A stretch of 64,000 nucleotides of DNA from Iris pallida (GCA_029216955.1 JANAVB010002199.1:18867882-18931881), one strand, 5' to 3'; shown: positions 12,542 through 24,986, counted from the first letter of the stretch. Numbers and translations are program-made. The notes: generated by a model not told the origin, from the letters alone.

Positions 12542-13753
12542 CAAAATCGATAAGAATCATATACGAAAAGTTAGCACGACGAGAAGATAGCATTCATGAA
12601 AAGTTCGATTCAAATGTTTGAAAATGACTCTAAGGATTGGAATGGATGTTGCTCGATGACTTAAGAAAGACGGAGGAAATCGATGTTGTGAATGATTTGA
12701 GCGATAATGATCGAAATTGATTTTGAATGTCGAGGAGATTATCCAGTCGGACGATGGCATCATTCGCACGACTCGAAATTGGTTACAAAGGAAGATCGTC
12801 AGGTTACGCATATCGTCGATGGTATTGAGGCGTATCAAAGATCGATATGCGATAACTCGGGGGTACTCTGACTCGACGGATGACGATCGTGCAAGTATTA
12901 TTGTTCGGTTGGGTGTTATACTTAGGATTTTGATCGAGATGAATGTTGGATGAAAATGTTTGTGTCTTGATGGTTACGCGGATAACCACAACGTCGACGA
13001 TCTTGTCTTGTGCGAGCGTAACTCCAGCCTCGCACATGCGTTGCGTCGGATTTGGGTCGATTGTTTCGCGTGAGCGCTGACATGGTGATTCATGTCGCGG
13101 GAATGATCAAACTCGGAAAATCAGGATGCGACAACTTTGATTATCTCGACTTGTCGGTTTGATGCGAAGGAAAATTTGAGGATGTTAGGACTTACGATTG
13201 ACGAATGAATAAAACTTGAGGATTGAGTAGGTCCAATCCGCGCATCGAAAATGAATTAGTCTATACGCAAAACAAGAGTTACGTCCCGATGAGGATAATT
13301 ATCCCGCGGGAGCGTGCATGGTGATTCGTGTCCACCGTGGATAATCTGACTCGCGTGAGATCGGGGCGCAACATATTGTTAAGCTAGACGAACTTGTGAT
13401 CGATTACGTGAATTGGAATAGATGACTTAGGGAATATGGAATATGAAATTTTGGTTTAGCGATGAATCGTGTCGTAACGTGCTTGTATCGAGAAGGATTG
13501 ATAGGCGGATTATGTCGAACATGTTCGAAGGGATAGACTATGCGAAGATGGCTTGTTGAACTAGCGATATTGAGATGTCGTAGAATTGGTGGAAAGTGAG
13601 TTGTCGTAGGATGTCTTTGCTGAATGACTCAGATCCCGTGCGACGAAATATTGGAATGTGCGTAGGAAATCGATGCTCATTGTTTAGAAATCGGAGTGAT
13701 ACGAGCTTGGGTAGAAAATCCCGTACTATCAACTTAGTTTGACCTTAGGATGG
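12542..13753 (+). mobile_element. Internal part of a second element-1-like retrotransposon (element 2), left piece
   Basis: This piece resembles the inverted interior of element 1. For example, 13030-13170 (GTGATTCATGTCGCGGG, then GTCGGTTTGATGCGAA) matches the minus strand of about 1950-2100. It has no coding motifs. It is cut on the left by the LTR ending at 12541 and on the right by insertion of the solo LTR at 13754; it resumes at 18585. Confidence 0.6.
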
Positions 13754-15119
13754 TATCACGACCCGCACCCTGTATAGGGGCACAAGAAGTGGGTACGTCC
13801 AGCCTACGTCGCAGTGTCGGCGGTAGTAAGCTGTCCTAGGTTGCTAACTAATCTCATGCAGTGTATATAATGTACTTGTCCAGATGTCAGCTCCGAATGG
13901 AGGACAAGTAAAGGATAGGATATACTCAATCACAGTCTAAAACACGATAAGATAACACAGAAGTTATACCTAAGGAATTAAAGACAACAACAACTAACTA
14001 CTAAAATAATACAACATTTTCTCAAACAAACTTAATACAAACTCAATATCTTAACTTTAATACAACAAGTCAAAACATGAAAGCTAAAGTAGTCTACTAG
14101 CTAATCTCCTGAATCACTCCTGAGAGTCGGGACCAAAGGTAGCTAATCCCTCGCCAGGTCCATGGTAAGTAGGGCATGTGTCCTCAGGATTATCATCTGT
14201 AATATTTTTAACAGGTCCAATCAGGACAGGAATGAGTACAACTCATCTAGAAAATCCAAGTAAATGACAAAGAACTATAAAGCAGTTATAGACAGTTTTA
14301 TTGATGAGCATGGCAATTTTATACAGGTAATGATGGCATAGAGAAACAGTAAGATACAAGAAAAGAAAGGTAACTAAAATGAGAGAAGAATCATGGCAAT
14401 GAAGACGGTAATAAAAGCTAACTGAACTAGAATAACATGTATGAGTCCAGACAGTACAATATAAGTCTAATGTAATCCCAGTGTGAGTCCAGTCCATATA
14501 ATCCGATACCAGATGATTTTCGGTACAAGATGAGTCCAACAGTGATCAATGAATCCAGGGTGAGTCCAACTATGATCTAACAGTGTGTTTTAAAATACCG
14601 AGGTCGACATGTAAACGGCTGTAGGTATCAGGCACATCTCTCACGGATCAGGCAAGAGATGGCTATGCTTCCGGTATATTCCAGTGGGAGATTCCGGATT
14701 TGGGGTATGTCTACATGTCTTACTCAATATTTTCCCACCCAGCAAGTGAATCCAAAATCGACAAAAGAATCGAGATGAGTCCGGCCAATACATGATGATT
14801 CCAGAAATGATTCCGGAATGATTCCAATGACTCCAGTAATAGAGGCCAGCAAGTAAGGTATGTGTCGATACATGAATCCAGAAATATCCATACGTGTAGA
14901 TACAGAGAATCACATAGAACTAACTAGAACTGAAATACAGTAATTGACAAATAAATGAGAGAACTATCAGAGAATGTACTCGCCTGATACTCTGAAAAGA
15001 GTAGTATAATATCAGATGTCTGTACCAGGGTCACAATGTCCTAAAATAGAGCAATACAGTTATGACATGTCTAATATGAAGGTAAATGAAATCTACAATA
15101 CAATCTATATGAATTCTAA

Positions 15120-15860
15120 GTCAATCTAGGTCAAAGTCAAACTTGGTCAACTCTACAGTCAAACTAAGTCAAATTAAGTCATACTAGGTCACAAGAAGTT
15201 AAACTAAGTCATACAAGGTCAAACAAGGTTAAACAAGTCTAATCTAGGTTAAAGTCAACTCTTGGTCAAATATTCTAGCCAAACTAGTCAAGTTATCTAG
15301 GGTTTAGTCAATAATGGTCAGACTAGTCAATATGGTTAAACTAGGTCAAAGTCTAGACTAACTAAGATTTTGGTTAATCATAGACTAGTCAATAAGGTAA
15401 TTAGGTCAATGGTCAACTATCTAAGTCAAACTCTATAAGGCTAACTCAAAACCAAACATAGGCTAACATGTCTTAGGATACCAAGGATTCTATACCACAA
15501 AGCTAAGACATAACCAATTATCTATACAAAGTATATCACACAAAATACATATATATAATACCAACCTTAATCCTATAATCAAGCTAATCCCATACTCCAA
15601 CTCAAGTCATGACTCAACTCTAAGTATCTCACTTAACCCCATACATATCTTAATCTACTTAGGACTATCCACATAACCTATATGGTCAAACCTAAACCAA
15701 TTAGTTAGGGTTTAGTCAAACTTAAGTCATCAAGTCATCTAAAATCCATCTAAGTCAATTCTAGGTCAAGGTTGACCTATAGTTGACTTTGGTCAACAAT
15801 GGTCAACAAGGGTCAACTTGCTAGTCAACCTAGGTCTACTAAGCCTATTGGTCAATTCCA
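15120..15860 (-). promoter_or_regulatory. Dense array of TTGACC/TTGACT (W-box-like) words
   Basis: The plus strand repeats GGTCAA and AGTCAA dozens of times with irregular spacing. In the sense direction of this LTR (minus) they read TTGACC/TTGACT, the core bound by WRKY transcription factors. The location inside an LTR is seen; any regulatory role is inference. Confidence 0.5.
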
Positions 15861-15954
15861 AACTCACTAACCATAGGCTATAGACTAGTGTAACTAGATA
15901 CCATGTATAGGTATCTCATATAGGTGTTTATATCTATATAAAATATAAACCTAC

Positions 15955-15956
<2 letters not shown>

Positions 15957-16012
<56 letters not shown>
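15957..16012. repeat. TA dinucleotide microsatellite
   Basis: A continuous run of alternating T and A of more than 50 bp lies inside the solo LTR. Further AT-, GT- and CA-rich low-complexity sequence extends to about 16500. Confidence 0.9.
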
Positions 16013-16015
<3 letters not shown>

Positions 16016-16639
16016 ATTTATACAATATTTATACATAGCCTATCATACCTAACCACATCAATACATATATACATATATTCAACTATATAGTACCACATAT
16101 ATATATACATATAATACCCAAATATATATATAGTACTCACATATATACATAATATATATATATCCCATTATATATAACATATATATATAGAGAGAGAGTG
16201 GAAAGAGAGTGAGAGTGTGAGGGGGTCATGGGAAGGTAGGCAGTGGTGTGTGTGTGTGAATAGTGTGTGTGAATAGTGTGTGTGAATATGGACAGCAGAG
16301 GGGGGGGTTAAATCTCAGAAATCTGAGATAGGGGGACACACACACACACACATACTTATAACATATATATGTATACACACAAACCTACATATATACATAC
16401 ATATACTCACTCACACACTTACATACACACACATATACTTATATACATATATATACAGTATATATACACACAAATATACGTATACATATACATAAAAATC
16501 AATTTAAAATTCATTTTAAATACTGAAATATACCCAGGAATCACTGTTCATTTCTGAACATTGGGGTAAACCCAAAATCGACAAAAAACCTAATTAATAC
16601 CCAAACCTAAAGGTTGGTAATCGTGCCCCTAGGTATACT

Positions 16640-17540
16640 CGTGTACCTCGTGTCCTCAAGTGTCCACCACGACGCGACACGACGTGTCCAAGTGTCTAAA
16701 AACCCAATCGGGTAAGTTCCAGTCACTGTGCAGTGTCACAGCGTCGTACAGAGATGCACACGCGTGTAGGACACGACACACGTGTCCATGTGTCTCGTGG
16801 TCTCGTGTCCCTAGGTTTGTCTAGGGTTGGTCTAGGTGTCCCACAGTCTGAAACGTGTCCAAGTGTTGTACAGTGTCGTGTCCAAGCCCGTATCAGAGCC
16901 CAAATTTCTCGTGTGTGCTGTCAGTGCAAATTCGATGCACACACGAATTCGTGTCCGACACAACACTAGAAGACACGAAACTTGGGGGGCATGTTCGCAG
17001 ATATTGCCCCCTCGTGTCCACCAAGTGTCACCCCTCCACGTGTTGTGTCGTGTCGTGTCCTGCGTGAGCCCCGAACAGCAGGGGACTGAACGCGGGCATG
17101 GTGCGATCTCGTGCAGCGAGGACAGAGCCTCGTGGACACGACACACGCATCAATACGTGTCGTGCTTGTGTCAGGGTGTAGCCTAGGTCTAGGGCTAGGG
17201 TTTAGGCCTGACACTTTGTGTCCACGTCGTGTCTAGACACGACACGAAGGCCGTGTCAGTACGTGTTTAACACTATGTGCAGTGTAGTGTGTGGTCAGTG
17301 CATGTCGGATTTCTCACTCGACACGACACGAGGTATCACGAAACTCGAGGGGGGCTTGTCAGTGGTTGCCCCCACCTCTGTGCCAAGTGGCACGTGTCCA
17401 CGTGTCCAATTCGTGGAGAAAACAGTGTCGGGTAGCAGGAAACAGTGCACTGTATGTGCACAGCGTGTTCGTGTCCATTTTGGACACGGACACGACACGA
17501 TAACGTGCTCAGTTCTAGTGTTTCGTGTCTAGCATGCTAA
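16640..17540. repeat. CGTGTC/GACACG word cluster
   Basis: About 900 bp are saturated with CGTGTC, its complement GACACG, and compounds such as CACGTGTCC and CGTGTCGTGTC, with irregular spacing and on both strands. It is a diffuse word array, not a clean tandem repeat, and it makes this part of the LTR GC-rich. Confidence 0.6.
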
Positions 17541-18584
17541 GGGCTACCCAAATGTGTAATTTGTTTTGGAAAATAACAACTTTCAAACCATAGTGACATT
17601 TCACCAAACACTTAATTAAACACACAGATACGTGTCCGATACGGACACCAAACCCAATCCATATCCTACCAAACTTGACCCACAGCTAGGATATACCTAT
17701 ATGCATGCAACCATGAAGATAAAACACAATATTAACAAGGTTTGGGGATATTTACCTATTGAGTGAAAACTCAAGAAAACACCAAGGTAGGGGGGGTGTC
17801 CTCTTCAAATGATGATGCCAAAATGTCTTGAAAACCTTGCTAGCTAGCCTCCCTTAGCATCCTCAATAGTAGGGGGTTCCAATGCAAGAAACTAGGCTCA
17901 ATTTGGAGTCAAAATGGTTAAATGGTGAAGGGTTGAAGTTGTAGGAAAAACTAGGTTTTAAGTGTAATGAAAAGAGGCTTGAATGAAGGGGGGTGTGATT
18001 ATATAGAGGGGGTAGGGTTGGGCTGCCATGGGAAGGGTAGGGGTAGATATTAGGGTTCCTTTCCACCTAGCAAACTTAGCCCTTAAGGTTTTGACTAAGG
18101 GGATAGATATTTCTAGGTTTCTAAAATATCTAAAAAGTAACATATCTAGATACTAGATAGTTACACATAAGCTAACATCCTCTACTTAGTCTTCTAGGTT
18201 AGTTGCTAACCTCTAGATTAGTGCTAAACTAGGTTAGGAGCCAACATGACACTTAACAACTAATTAAATAATAATAAATTACATAAATCCAAATAAATTC
18301 TAATAAATTACCAAAATACCCTTTTGACTAAAAAGTGGTAATTTGATATCCTAATCACATGGTTAGGCTTACATGGTCATGGTTAGTCTCTAGGTTATGA
18401 AATCTCTAGGGTTTACACTAGGGTTACACTAGTAGTTAACCAAAGTCATAAGCCATGACTTTAGAAAATAGTTTTAAACTATCTAAAAATCACCAAAATT
18501 CATAACATGACTAAATTACCATTATTTAATAATAAAAATAATAAATTTTCAAAATATCCCAATTTCAGAAAACTGGGTGTTACA

Positions 18585-19077
18585 GATGGGGTCAGTGTTG
18601 ATATCGTTGTTTGGGAACTATGATTCCAATACTGACGGAAAGATATAGCCTAGCGGTTAGGCAGACGTTCCGGTGCGGAGCGATAGAAATGGTGAAGGCA
18701 CCACTCATGAGGCTCGGTTGACATGCATGTATATCAAGGACGCTTGAATGCGTGCACGATCCGACTCGAGTGGTGATGGCAGGATTCGCTATCACGAGGC
18801 TTGGTTGAAATGCATGTATTTTGGGGATGCCTAAGATATGTGCACGATCCATACTAAGTGATACGTTAAATTCAAGTGAGATTTGAGGAACGGGAAAGTG
18901 TCGAGGATTTTGAGATTGTAAGTTTTGAAGAAAAGATTGTGGGTACCACGAGCGTGGCTCGGATTTGAGGAAATGCATAGGAGAAGTGTGCGCGAGAGTC
19001 GTTGAACGTTCGAGTGATAAGTCAATAAGTATACTCAGTTAGTTTCGAGGACGAAACTTTTTCTGAGTGGTGTATGA
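18585..19077 (+). mobile_element. Internal part of element 2, right piece, ending next to its 3' LTR
   Basis: This piece continues element 2 after the solo LTR. Near 19042-19057 it has TTTCGAGGACGAAAC, followed by CTGAGTGGTGTATGA directly before the LTR. Element 1 has the same order (CGAGGACGAA, then GAGTGGTATATTA) before its own LTR on the minus strand. This fixes element 2 as plus-oriented. Confidence 0.65.
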
Positions 19078-21485
19078 TGTACTCGCTCAGTCAATCGGAG
19101 GAAATCGAAACGCCGACGGCGTTCGGACTTAGCCTTGCAACGGCGACTCGAAGACATTGCTCGGTCGAGGCGACCGCTCGCTCAGGTGGGGTAGTTTCGG
19201 TAAACTTGCCTCATCTTAGCCTTCACATAATAAATCGCATGTTTTCAACTTGCACAAGTAGGCTTGATAATAAAAGAGACGAATCCACATAGCTAATGGA
19301 AATAATTCCGACGGGTCGAATTGAGTTAGAATATGGAAAGGTCCAACGGTCGGCTTAGAGTTGGTACACGACGTGCTTTGAAAATGACACTCGGTCCTTC
19401 GTCCCGCGGCTTGGGAAAAGGAAAGTTGGTCTTCGACACAAAACTATGAACTTGCTTAAGTCATAGGCGTCGCCCGCATAAATGCTTCATAAAGCATGCA
19501 CGGTCCCGTCATCCAAGGCTTGGCATAGCCTTGGCTTGCCCATGAGTTAAGTTGCGTTGAGCGACTTGTGACCTAAGTCTAGGCACCCGAGTGACTTAGT
19601 CGTTCAAGTGGATGCGTGCACGGTACGATCCGTTAAGGCAAAGCTTGACGCAGCCTTTGCTCGTTAAGTCGTTGCGAAGTTAAGTTAGGCAAAGTTATGC
19701 CGGTCGACCTAAGACATTACAAGTACCGTCCCGCTCTTCCGCGGTTCGTCCAAGTTAAGTAGTCCCACGATCTCAAGGCCCGTCGACTTGGACAGGAGTG
19801 TCGCATAGAGCACGATTGGCTTAAGGCACGATGCACGGACTTAGTGCTTAAGGCAAGGACTATAAGTGATTCAAAGTGAGTTTTGAGAAAGGGATATCAA
19901 ATAGGCATTCTTGAGTTGAACCAAATGATAGGGTAACAGGGAAGGAAATGCTCGCGACCGTGGGTCGTCGAGGGGTCTCAAGGAAGGAATGCTCGCGACC
20001 GTGGGTCATCGAGGGTCTCAAGGATAGAAGTCTTGGTTTTGGTAGAGGAATAACTGTGTGAGACGTCAGTTTGTGTCGAGCCTTGCATGGTCATTTGACA
20101 ACTTGTCGACAAGGGCGATGAATCCTCGAGCGGCAACCCTTGGCCAAGGGACCGACTCGACCTAGGAGGAAACAGGGTATAGTCGTGCGTAAGGTTTTGG
20201 CACAGGTTAAGCAGGGACTTGCGACGGGGCTAGCTACTTGCGTCGAAAGGATCCCGATTAACAAAACTATACGTCAAGGTATAGCTTGTGATGCTAGTGG
20301 CCAAGTTCATATAGATGTCGGCAAATAGCGGCTATCCGCGTGTATGCCTTTGGATTGAGTTGAGTTGAAGGTGTGTACAGTTAGAACACAAAGTTTGGGC
20401 CTAAGATTGGGTTTCAACATAGGCGTCGTGCTTCAGCACGAGACGTGGCATCGAGTCTCAAGTGTTGACATATGAGTTACAAAAGTTGGGTTTGAGTTGT
20501 TCAAGTTTAAGTCAGGAAACGCCGCAAGGCAAGTCGGTCAAGTGACACTAAGTTCACAAGTCTCGATTTGGTCAGTTGGTGGTCAAAGTAGCAAGGGCCG
20601 CTATGAGGCAAGGGCCGCGAGGCGGCAATATGGTTAAGTCTCACTGAATTGCGAGGCACGGCCTCAGCAAGGGTTTGGAGCACGGTCACACGGAAAATAG
20701 AGCTTCATCGCGTAGTTGCGTCTCTAATTTTAAGCCGTAAGACAAACACGACTCGATAGGTTAACGTTGTTGGCACGAGAAGGGCCGCAAGGCAAGGTAT
20801 GAGTTAACGTTGTCGTTGCAAGCACGAGATGGTCTAGAGACACGGAATAGGCCAAGGCGTCGGTCCTAAATCTGATCCTAAGGCAAGACTAGAAAGACAA
20901 TTGATAAGAGGGGACTATGTTAAAGTAAAATAACGTGCGGGTTTTGTATGGGTGGGCGAGGAGCTCATTCCACCAGTACAGTTGAGTACTGACACCCACA
21001 TAGTTTTCATGTGCAGGCACAGGTAGAAGCTCGTGGCGCGGAGCTCGCTTGGATGCGTCGAGGCACGGAGTTCCTTGGCGATTCGAAGCGCGCGGCCGCA
21101 TGAAGTAAAAGACTTATACGGGACATAATGTATGGACATCGTCTTCCGAAGCTTCCGCCGGCTCAAGACTTGTATTGAGAGATGAGAGAGAGAGCTGAGT
21201 GATTGTAATGTGAGATGAGTGGATTGAGTGATTGTAATCTTGGCCTTGCGCCCCATTGTAACCTTTGTTTCAATATCAATAAAGAGCTTCTTTTGAATAA
21301 CTTGTGTTTTGTTCTAATTTCCGCTGCTATTATTCAATGTCTCTACACGGGACTTCTGTGCGACGATCCCGTCGCAGCCGCTGGAATCGGCCGTTATGGA
21401 ATCCGCCTTGCACGAGCGCAATCTAGGCTCGTGCGGCATCACGCCTTAGCGAGGACGATCGCTCCTACGGGAGCGGGGCGTGACA
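19078..21485 (+). mobile_element. 3' LTR of element 2 (2.4 kb)
   Basis: It starts TGTACTCGCTC and ends GCGGGGCGTGACA, comparable to the minus-strand ends of element 1's LTR (TGTAATGCC...GCGTGACA). A TATA-like CTTATACGGGACATAATG lies near 21110 and AATAAAG near 21278-21284, followed by TTTCCGCTGCTATTATT, matching element 1. The interior is non-coding and rich in GGCAAGG/CGCAAGGC words. Confidence 0.7.
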
Positions 21486-22205
21486 GAGAGGAGGGGGGAG
21501 AAGAAGAAGAAGAAGAGTGACTGGTACGGAATTAGAGGAGGGGCTGCGCGGGAGGGGTTGGGCGGCGGACTGCGGGGGAGGGGTTGGGCTGGGGGGCTAC
21601 GTGCGCGCGGGGGAAGGGGTGGGCGGGGGCTGCGGGGGAGGGGGTGGGCGGCGTCGCGGGGGAGGGGGGCGGAGATGATGGTGGTGGTAGTGATGGTGGT
21701 GGTGGTGTTGATGAAGGTGGTGGTGGTGAAGGTGGTGGTTGTGGTGATGGTGAAGGTGATGGTGAAGGTGGTGGTAGTGGTGGTGGTGGTGGTGGTGATG
21801 GGCGTGGCAGCGGCGGGGCGGGCGCGACAGCGACGGGACGGGACGCGACAGCGGCGGGGCGGGGGGCGGGGGTAGAGCGGAAGGTTTAGGATTTGGGTTT
21901 GGGTTTGGTGAGGGTATTTTCGTCCAAAATTATCGGTCAAACGTGTTGACCGTTGGTCTTGGACGGAATCCGTCAAAAGTGGAGGGTAACTTACATTAAG
22001 GTAAAGCAGTGGGGTGCACCTTGAATATAGGTAAAACAAGTGGGGTGCGACTCAAAATTTCTCTTATATTTTTTACATAAACTAATAATACTGACCACCC
22101 TATGTTTTAAAAAAAATATAGGGGAGAGGGGTGATCAATCACTGTAATTATTTTCGGAACAGAGATAGTTCCTATAGTACTCATCAAATATAGGAGGGTC
22201 ATTGT
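21486..22205. repeat. G-rich low-complexity DNA with GGT/GAT trinucleotide array
   Basis: From 21486 to about 21890 the plus strand is purine-rich, with a GGTGGTGAT-type array at about 21676-21800. Long open frames on both strands here are products of the trinucleotide period. The right part (21890-22060) is ordinary sequence resembling a TIR-element arm. No gene is supported. Confidence 0.55.
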
Positions 22206-22209
22206 ATTT

Positions 22210-22596
22210 ATTTCATTTCAATTTGATACCCTCAGCTATTCTAATTTTTTTTTAACTTAATACTCTAAACTTTGATATGCGTCAACTTGATATCTTAAAA
22301 AAATGACGAAACTATCCCTCTCTCTTTTCCTCTCTCCGACAGCGGTGATGGCGGCGATAGCAGGAGCGGCAGCGCGCAATGACGTCAACAGTAGTGGCAG
22401 TGCGCGACGGAGAGGGGGGAGGGGGGGGGGAGGGGGGGTAGGGGTGGTGCAGCCGGGTGATAGGAGTGTTAGGTGCAGAAGGGCAAGGGAATAGTTTCAT
22501 CAAATTTTTTTAGGATATCAAGTTAATGTATATCAAAATTTAAGGTATCAAGTTAAAAAGTAAAATAGTTGAGGGTATCAAATCGAAATTTAGCCT
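22210..22596. mobile_element. Foldback TIR element (MITE)
   Basis: About 110-120 bp at the left (TTTGATACCCTCAGCTATTC onward) is the reverse complement of the right end (TTGAGGGTATCAAATC backward). Shared blocks include AACTTGATATC and the ACTATCCCTC/ACTATTCCC pair. The centre is GC-rich and non-coding. I could not fix the target duplication. A half-copy of the same arm is near 61565-61690. Confidence 0.6.
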
Positions 22597-23205
22597 ACTA
22601 GCTTCCTAGAGGATATGGAAGAATTAATTGATAAACATCATGACAATTTGATATCTAAATATAAAAAATTATATAATTATATACATAAAATTTGATAAAT
22701 TAGTGTTGAATCAAGTCATAGCCGAGTCAGAAAAAAGAAAGTCAATCCAACTGAACATTCCTCTTCCCATCTTCAAGCTGTGACTCATTAAAACAATTCT
22801 AGCTCATTTTCATCTTGACAGTTTGACATCTAAATATGAAAAAAAAAAAAAAAAAAGAGTTATTTGTATTTAACCCCCCAATTGCTAATCATATTTCTAG
22901 TTCTCCCACAATTTTATTTTAATCAGTGTAACCCTCCAATCCTATGGTAAAGTGCAAACAAACCCTCTTTAGAATTTTGTTTTTGCATTTGAAGTCCCTT
23001 TGTTTAAAAAAAATCCCACATTTTAATTTTTATTCAGTTTGCACCACTGCCGTTAGAAGCCGTTAAAATACGAATAAAAATATGATTTTGCCCCTCCCCT
23101 CACTCTCTCCTCCCTCTCTCCGGTGGTGGGGGCTTGTCAAGCGGGGCCGACCAGAGGAGAGAGGAGGGTGGCCGGCCAGCGGAGGGAGGAGGGGGCGGGT
23201 CGAGC

Positions 23206-23642
23206 TAGGGGTGAACATTCGGTTAATTCGGTTCAAACCGAACCGAAAATCGAATTGAACCGAAAATCGAATAAGCAAAACTGAAACCGAACCGAATTAG
23301 CCCATAACCGAATCAAACCGAACCGAATTAAATCGGTTCGATTTTCGGTTTATTCGGTTCATTCATTTTTTTGGTTTATTTGCACATTTTCATTAATATA
23401 TATAGTACGTAAATATACCTAAATTTATTTATAAGTATATATCTGTAGTATATACATATATATATTTATTTAGTATATACCTATATATATATTTGGTTTT
23501 CGGTTTTGGACCGAAACCGAAATCGAATAAAAAATTAGTATTTTCAAAACCAAAACCGAACCGTTTTTTTTTTAAATCGAATCGAATCTCTTATTCGGTT
23601 TGGTTCGATTTTTGGTCCAAAACCAAATAATGCTCACCCCTA
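23206..23642. mobile_element. hAT-type non-autonomous element (CGGTTCGG family)
   Basis: The termini are TAGGGGTGAACATTCGG and TGCTCACCCCTA. Flanks GGTCGAGC (23198-23205) and GGTCGAGT (23643-23650) form a 7/8 target duplication of hAT length. The body is degenerate AACCGAA/TTCGGTT words that can pair with each other. An inverted relative lies at about 23730-24113 and has lost its other terminus. Confidence 0.65.
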
Positions 23643-23827
23643 GGTCGAGTATGGTCGGCCAACGGAGGGAGGAGGGGGCGGGTCGAGGGGGCCGACAAGC
23701 GGAGGGAGGAGGGGGGTCGAGGGGGACCGAATAAGAAAAAACCGAACCGAATCGAACCGAGATTCGATTCGGTTTAAAAAAGATTCGGTTCGATTTCGGT
23801 CCAAACCTAAAACCTAATAAGAAAATT

Positions 23828-23834
<7 letters not shown>

Positions 23835-23882
<48 letters not shown>
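23835..23882. repeat. TA microsatellite
   Basis: A run of alternating T and A lies inside the right-hand CGGTTCGG element. Confidence 0.85.
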
Positions 23883-23883
<1 letters not shown>

Positions 23884-24548
23884 TAAATAAATTTAGGTAT
23901 ATTTAAGTACTATATATATTAACAAAAAAAATGCAAATAAATGGAAAAAATTGAATAACCGAATAAACCGAAAATCGAACCGATTTAATTCGGCTCAGTT
24001 TGATTCGGTTATGGGCCAATTCGGTTCGGTTTCGGTTTTGCTTATTCGATTTTTGGTTCAATTCAGTTTTGGTTCGATTTGAACCGAATTAACCGAATGC
24101 TCACCCCTAGCTCGACCCGCCCCCTCCTGCCTCCGCTGGCCAGCTACCCTCCCCTCTCCTCTGATCGGCCCCGCTTGACAAGCCCCCGCCACCGGAGAGA
24201 GAGGGGGGAGAGCGTGAGGGGAGGGGTAAATTCGTATTTTTAGACGCATTTTAATGGCTGTTAACGACAGGGGTACAAACTGAGCAAAAATAAAAATGTG
24301 AATTTTTTTTTAAACAATGGGTCTCCAAATGCAAAAACGCAAATCTACGGAGGGTTTCTTTGCACTTTATCCGAAGATTGGGGGATAATACTAATTAAAA
24401 TAAAATTGGGGGGGAAGTAGAGATATGATTAACAATTAGGGGGGTAAATACAAATAGCTCAAAAAAAAAAAATTGCAAGGACTGAGGGATGAAAACATTT
24501 TTATGAAGTATTTAATCATAAAAATATAATTTTAAGATAGAATATTTA

Positions 24549-24983
24549 GGGTCTGCTTGGCAATTAGCGGGGTAGCGGTTATGAGGTGTTTTTAGAGTAC
24601 CGGTTATGAGCGGTTATGAGGGGTCCGATTTTGGATGGTTTTTAAGTAGCGGCTTTTAAACCAGTCCAATCCATGCTTGGTAATTCACTAACGAGCGGTT
24701 TTAAAAGTTTTTTACACGAATAAATTAAATAGAGAAGGGTATCGGTAGTTATAATTATATCTATTTTTGTGAGGATATAAATGGAATAAAAAAATAAAGC
24801 CGCTCAAAATCTGCCGATTTGGGGTGTTTACAAAGCCACCCAAAAATACATTACACCGGTTTTGGAGGGTTTTTGAGCCGACGAAAACCAGTGCCTCAAA
24901 AAAATTAACAAGCAGGGGTTTTCATAAACGGTCGATTCAAAAACACCCCAAAACCGGTGAAAACACCATTACCAAGCAGACCC
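24549..24983. mobile_element. Tourist-like (PIF/Harbinger) MITE, family A
   Basis: The termini are GGGTCTGCTTGGCAATT and ACCAAGCAGACCC. TTA is present on both sides (24546-24548 and 24984-24986), the 3-bp target duplication of PIF/Harbinger elements. Length is 435 bp, with no coding. A related copy is at 29831. Confidence 0.75.
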
Positions 24984-24986
24984 TTA

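Larger units (their letters stand above)
13754..18584 (-). mobile_element. 4.8-kb solo LTR inserted in element 2
   Basis: The insertion is flanked by perfect 5-bp target duplications GATGG (13749-13753 and 18585-18589). Its plus-strand ends are TATCACGACCCGC and CTGGGTGTTACA, so on the minus strand it runs TGTAACACCC...GGGTCGTGATA, that is TG...TA rather than TG...CA. I found no second copy of these ends inside, no primer site and no coding, so it reads as one long LTR left by recombination. It contains a TTGAC-rich segment (15.1-15.9 kb), a TA microsatellite and a CGTGTC-rich segment (16.6-17.5 kb). Confidence 0.65.
22857..24462. mobile_element. 1.6-kb imperfect palindrome containing a hAT element in each arm
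   Basis: The outer arms (22857-23205 and 24110-24462) are reverse complements, beginning GAGTTATTTGTATTTAACC and ending GGTAAATACAAATAGCTC. They include matching blocks for GTAAAGTGCAAA and a G-rich GGAGGGAGGAGGGGGCGGGT segment. The inner part of each arm carries a CGGTTCGGTT-rich hAT-like element. The centre (about 23643-23730) is a G-rich spacer. The outer flanks are A-runs on both sides, which fits a TIR element inserted in poly(A). No coding sequence was seen. Confidence 0.6.

Noticed and set aside
13754..18584. Interpretation as a complete LTR retrotransposon
   Set aside because: Only one copy of each end is present, with no primer site and no coding; a solo LTR fits better.
21446..22039. 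197- and 131-codon frames rich in Thr, or in Val and Gly
   Set aside because: Translation of a GGT/GAT trinucleotide array; both strands are open for the same reason.
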